The position numbers and the translations under genes were made by a program. Positions 6,934 through 8,359 of a stretch of DNA of 8,359 bases are shown in pieces; positions within the stretch are counted from its first letter, which is position 1, and the number at the start of each line of letters is the position of its first letter. Source of the stretch: JALYUA01 sp038329555. GTDB lineage: Bacteria > Acidobacteriota > Thermoanaerobaculia > UBA5066 > Gp7-AA6. The notes under the pieces are model-generated. The model did no database searches. It was not told the DNA's origin and worked only from the letters and a program-made list of their open reading frames with translations. The stretch spans positions 1 through 8,359 of the forward strand of contig JBBQNC010000155.1 in the NCBI GenBank assembly GCA_038329555.1. The letters run 5' to 3'.

Positions 6934-8359
6934 TGCCCTTCCGACGCCCGGAACCGTTCGAGCCAGGCTTGAAACATGAGGACGGTCCAGAGTCGATACT
7001 GCCAGTTGAAGCGCCCGGAGAGGTGTTCGGCCCAGCACCGGCGCACCAGGGCGGGAGACAGAAAGCCCTCCTCGCGAAGGCGGCTTTCAGAGAGCAAAGA
7101 CTCCGCCCAGTCCCGAAGCGGCCCTCGAAGCCAGACGTCGATCGGAGAGCCGAATCCCATCTTGGGACGATCGAAGAGCGACGCGGGGAGGTAGCGGGAA
7201 AGAACCCGCCGCAGAAGCCATTTGTCCTGGCCCTCCCGGACCTTCAGGTCGAGCGGGAGCTGCCACGCGAGCTGGACGACTCGGGGATCAAGCATCGGCA
7301 CCCGGATCTCGAGACTCACGGCCATGCTCGCGCGATCCACCTTCACGAGGATGTTTTCCGGGAGGTACGTGACGAGATCCAGATACATCATCCGGTGGGT
7401 GAACTCTGCCAGATTCGCCCACTGCGCCGAGTCCCCGAGCGCCGAGACGGGCTCGGCGGACCCCGGCACGAGATCGCCCGGCCGCTGCCACACGGACATC
7501 ATTCGAAAATAGAGGAGCTCGGGGTTCTCCGCCCCGATCACCTCGGCGAGGCGGCGCGCCTTGTCCGCGCCCGTCTGGAGCGATCGGCCTTCGGGAAGAA
7601 AGGGGCGAACGGCGGCGGTCATGGCATCGGCGGCCCATCCGGGCACGACACGCAGCAGCCCCGAGACGATACGGCGGCCGGCGATCGGCCACGGCGCGAG
7701 ACGCCGCCACAAGCTTCGTCCCCAGAAATACCGCCCGTAACCCGCGAAGAGCTCGTCGCCCCCATCGCCCGAGAGCGCGACCGTGACATGGCCGCGCGCG
7801 AGGCGTGAGACGAGAAACGTCGGGATCTGGGAAGGGTCGGCGAACGGCTCGTCGTAGATTTCCGGGAGGCGAGGAATGACCTGCCTCGCTTCCGAGGAGG
7901 TCACGTAGAGCTCCGTATGATCCGTACCGAGATGCGTCGCGACCCTCCGGGCGTGCGGCGCCTCGTCGAAGCCCTGTTCGTCGAAACCGATGGTGAAGGT
8001 GCGAACGGGGCGCGGGCTCTGCGCCTGCATCATCGCCACGACGGTCGAGGAATCGATTCCTCCCGAGAGGAACGCGCCGAGAGGAACGTCGGCCACCATC
8101 CGCATCCGCACGGCGTCGAGAAGGAGAGCGTCGAGACGGTCCTCCGCGTCGCGAGGGGAGCCGTCGAAGGGTTCTCGCGCTCCCTCCTCGGCCACGCCTC
8201 GGGCGGACCAGTACGGAGCCAGGACGGGAGGCGTCCCGGGGCTTCGTGCGGCGAGACACAGGGACGTCGCCGCCGGCAACTTGGAAATCCCCTCATAGAT
8301 CGTGACCGGCGCGGGGACGTAGGCCATGCGCATGTACGCGGCGACCGCGCCCCGGTCGA
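6930..8359 (-). CDS. asnB: Asparagine synthase (glutamine-hydrolysing) type amidotransferase, N-terminus beyond window
   Basis: 475 residues of an AsnB-family enzyme are visible. The frame is open to the right edge (DRGAVAAY precedes the Met codon at 8333), so that Met is internal. Known members are about 600-650 residues: an N-terminal glutaminase domain releases ammonia, and a C-terminal ATP-pyrophosphatase domain activates a carboxylate and amidates it. Here only the end of the linker and the synthetase domain are present. Counted from the 8333 Met, they include the ATP loop SGGIDSS (90-96), DEPFADPSQIPTF (161-173), LSGDGGDELFAGYGRY (187-202), and the later PENILVKVDRASM and LEIRVPMLD segments. 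All look intact. It is the first visible gene of the minus-strand operon. Next to a methyltransferase and a glycosyltransferase it may amidate a uronic acid or another carboxylate of a polysaccharide instead of making free asparagine; that is inference. The glutaminase Cys cannot be checked. Confidence 0.9.
   Translation of the reverse strand, partial: DRGAVAAYMRMAYVPAPVTIYEGISKLPAATSLCLAARSPGTPPVLAPYWSARGVAEEGAREPFDGSPRDAEDRLDALLLDAVRMRMVADVPLGAFLSGGIDSSTVVAMMQAQSPRPVRTFTIGFDEQGFDEAPHARRVATHLGTDHTELYVTSSEARQVIPRLPEIYDEPFADPSQIPTFLVSRLARGHVTVALSGDGGDELFAGYGRYFWGRSLWRRLAPWPIAGRRIVSGLLRVVPGWAADAMTAAVRPFLPEGRSLQTGADKARRLAEVIGAENPELLYFRMMSVWQRPGDLVPGSAEPVSALGDSAQWANLAEFTHRMMYLDLVTYLPENILVKVDRASMAVSLEIRVPMLDPRVVQLAWQLPLDLKVREGQDKWLLRRVLSRYLPASLFDRPKMGFGSPIDVWLRGPLRDWAESLLSESRLREEGFLSPALVRRCWAEHLSGRFNWQYRLWTVLMFQAWLERFRASEGH
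6936..6942 (-). promoter_or_regulatory. Ribosome binding site inside the upstream gene, for the methyltransferase
   Basis: Read on the minus strand, GGAAGGG ends 2 bases before the TTG at 6933. It lies within the last codons of the asparagine-synthase gene. The spacing is shorter than ideal, but together with the TTGA stop-start overlap it supports a coupled start here. Confidence 0.45.

Noticed and set aside
6934..7038. GTG start at 7038 for the methyltransferase
   Set aside because: It would overlap the preceding gene by 108 bases and adds a segment that looks unlike a domain. TTG at 6933 has a ribosome site and a stop-start overlap.
1..8359. A search for a defence system, mobile element, CRISPR array, riboswitch or tRNA
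   Set aside because: I saw no gene family, repeat array, terminal inverted repeats or conserved RNA fold supporting any of these.

Overview
This window is high-GC bacterial DNA (roughly two-thirds G+C by eye) and is almost fully coding. The organism looks Gram-negative, because it carries a polyprenyl-phosphate sugar transferase, an EPS/O-antigen type gene set and secreted proteins with signal peptides. The style of the secreted metalloprotease, and of the locus as a whole, suggests an acidobacterium or a similar high-GC environmental lineage. That placement is an impression only; no rRNA or phylogenetic marker is present. I see no RNA genes, CRISPR array, insertion sequence, phage gene or recognisable defence system.

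Left part, + strand (1-2909). The window opens inside the 3' end of a gene for a copper-binding cupredoxin with a CuA-like (cytochrome oxidase subunit II type) ligand set. An intergenic stretch with a weak hairpin follows. Next is a complete gene for a secreted metzincin-type zinc protease with three tandem 97-residue repeats. Two hairpins follow it; the second has a T-rich tail and is a good intrinsic terminator.

Middle, + strand (2900-4801). A promoter candidate overlaps the tail of that terminator. It precedes a 597-residue membrane protein that fuses a WecA/MraY-type sugar-1-phosphate transferase to a second membrane segment plus Rossmann domain. That second module is normally found at the N-terminus of FlaA1/CapD or WbaP-type proteins. 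It probably starts lipid-linked glycan assembly, and it is the most unusual gene here.

Right part, - strand (8359 down to 4811). Three genes run toward the middle as a tightly overlapping operon: an asparagine-synthase-type amidotransferase (its glutaminase end lies off the right edge), a SAM-dependent methyltransferase and a GT4 glycosyltransferase. The junctions are TTGA and TGATG overlaps, so translational coupling is likely. The operon converges on the fused transferase with only 9 bases between the stop codons. Together the four genes look like the edge of an exopolysaccharide or O-antigen locus: the fused enzyme would charge the lipid carrier, the glycosyltransferase would extend the glycan, and the amidotransferase and methyltransferase would decorate a sugar or other substituent. 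The polysaccharide role is inferred from gene content.

I do not see a clearly undescribed multi-gene system. The points most worth a second look are the fused transferase, the altered spacing of the CuA-like site and the repeat-bearing protease.
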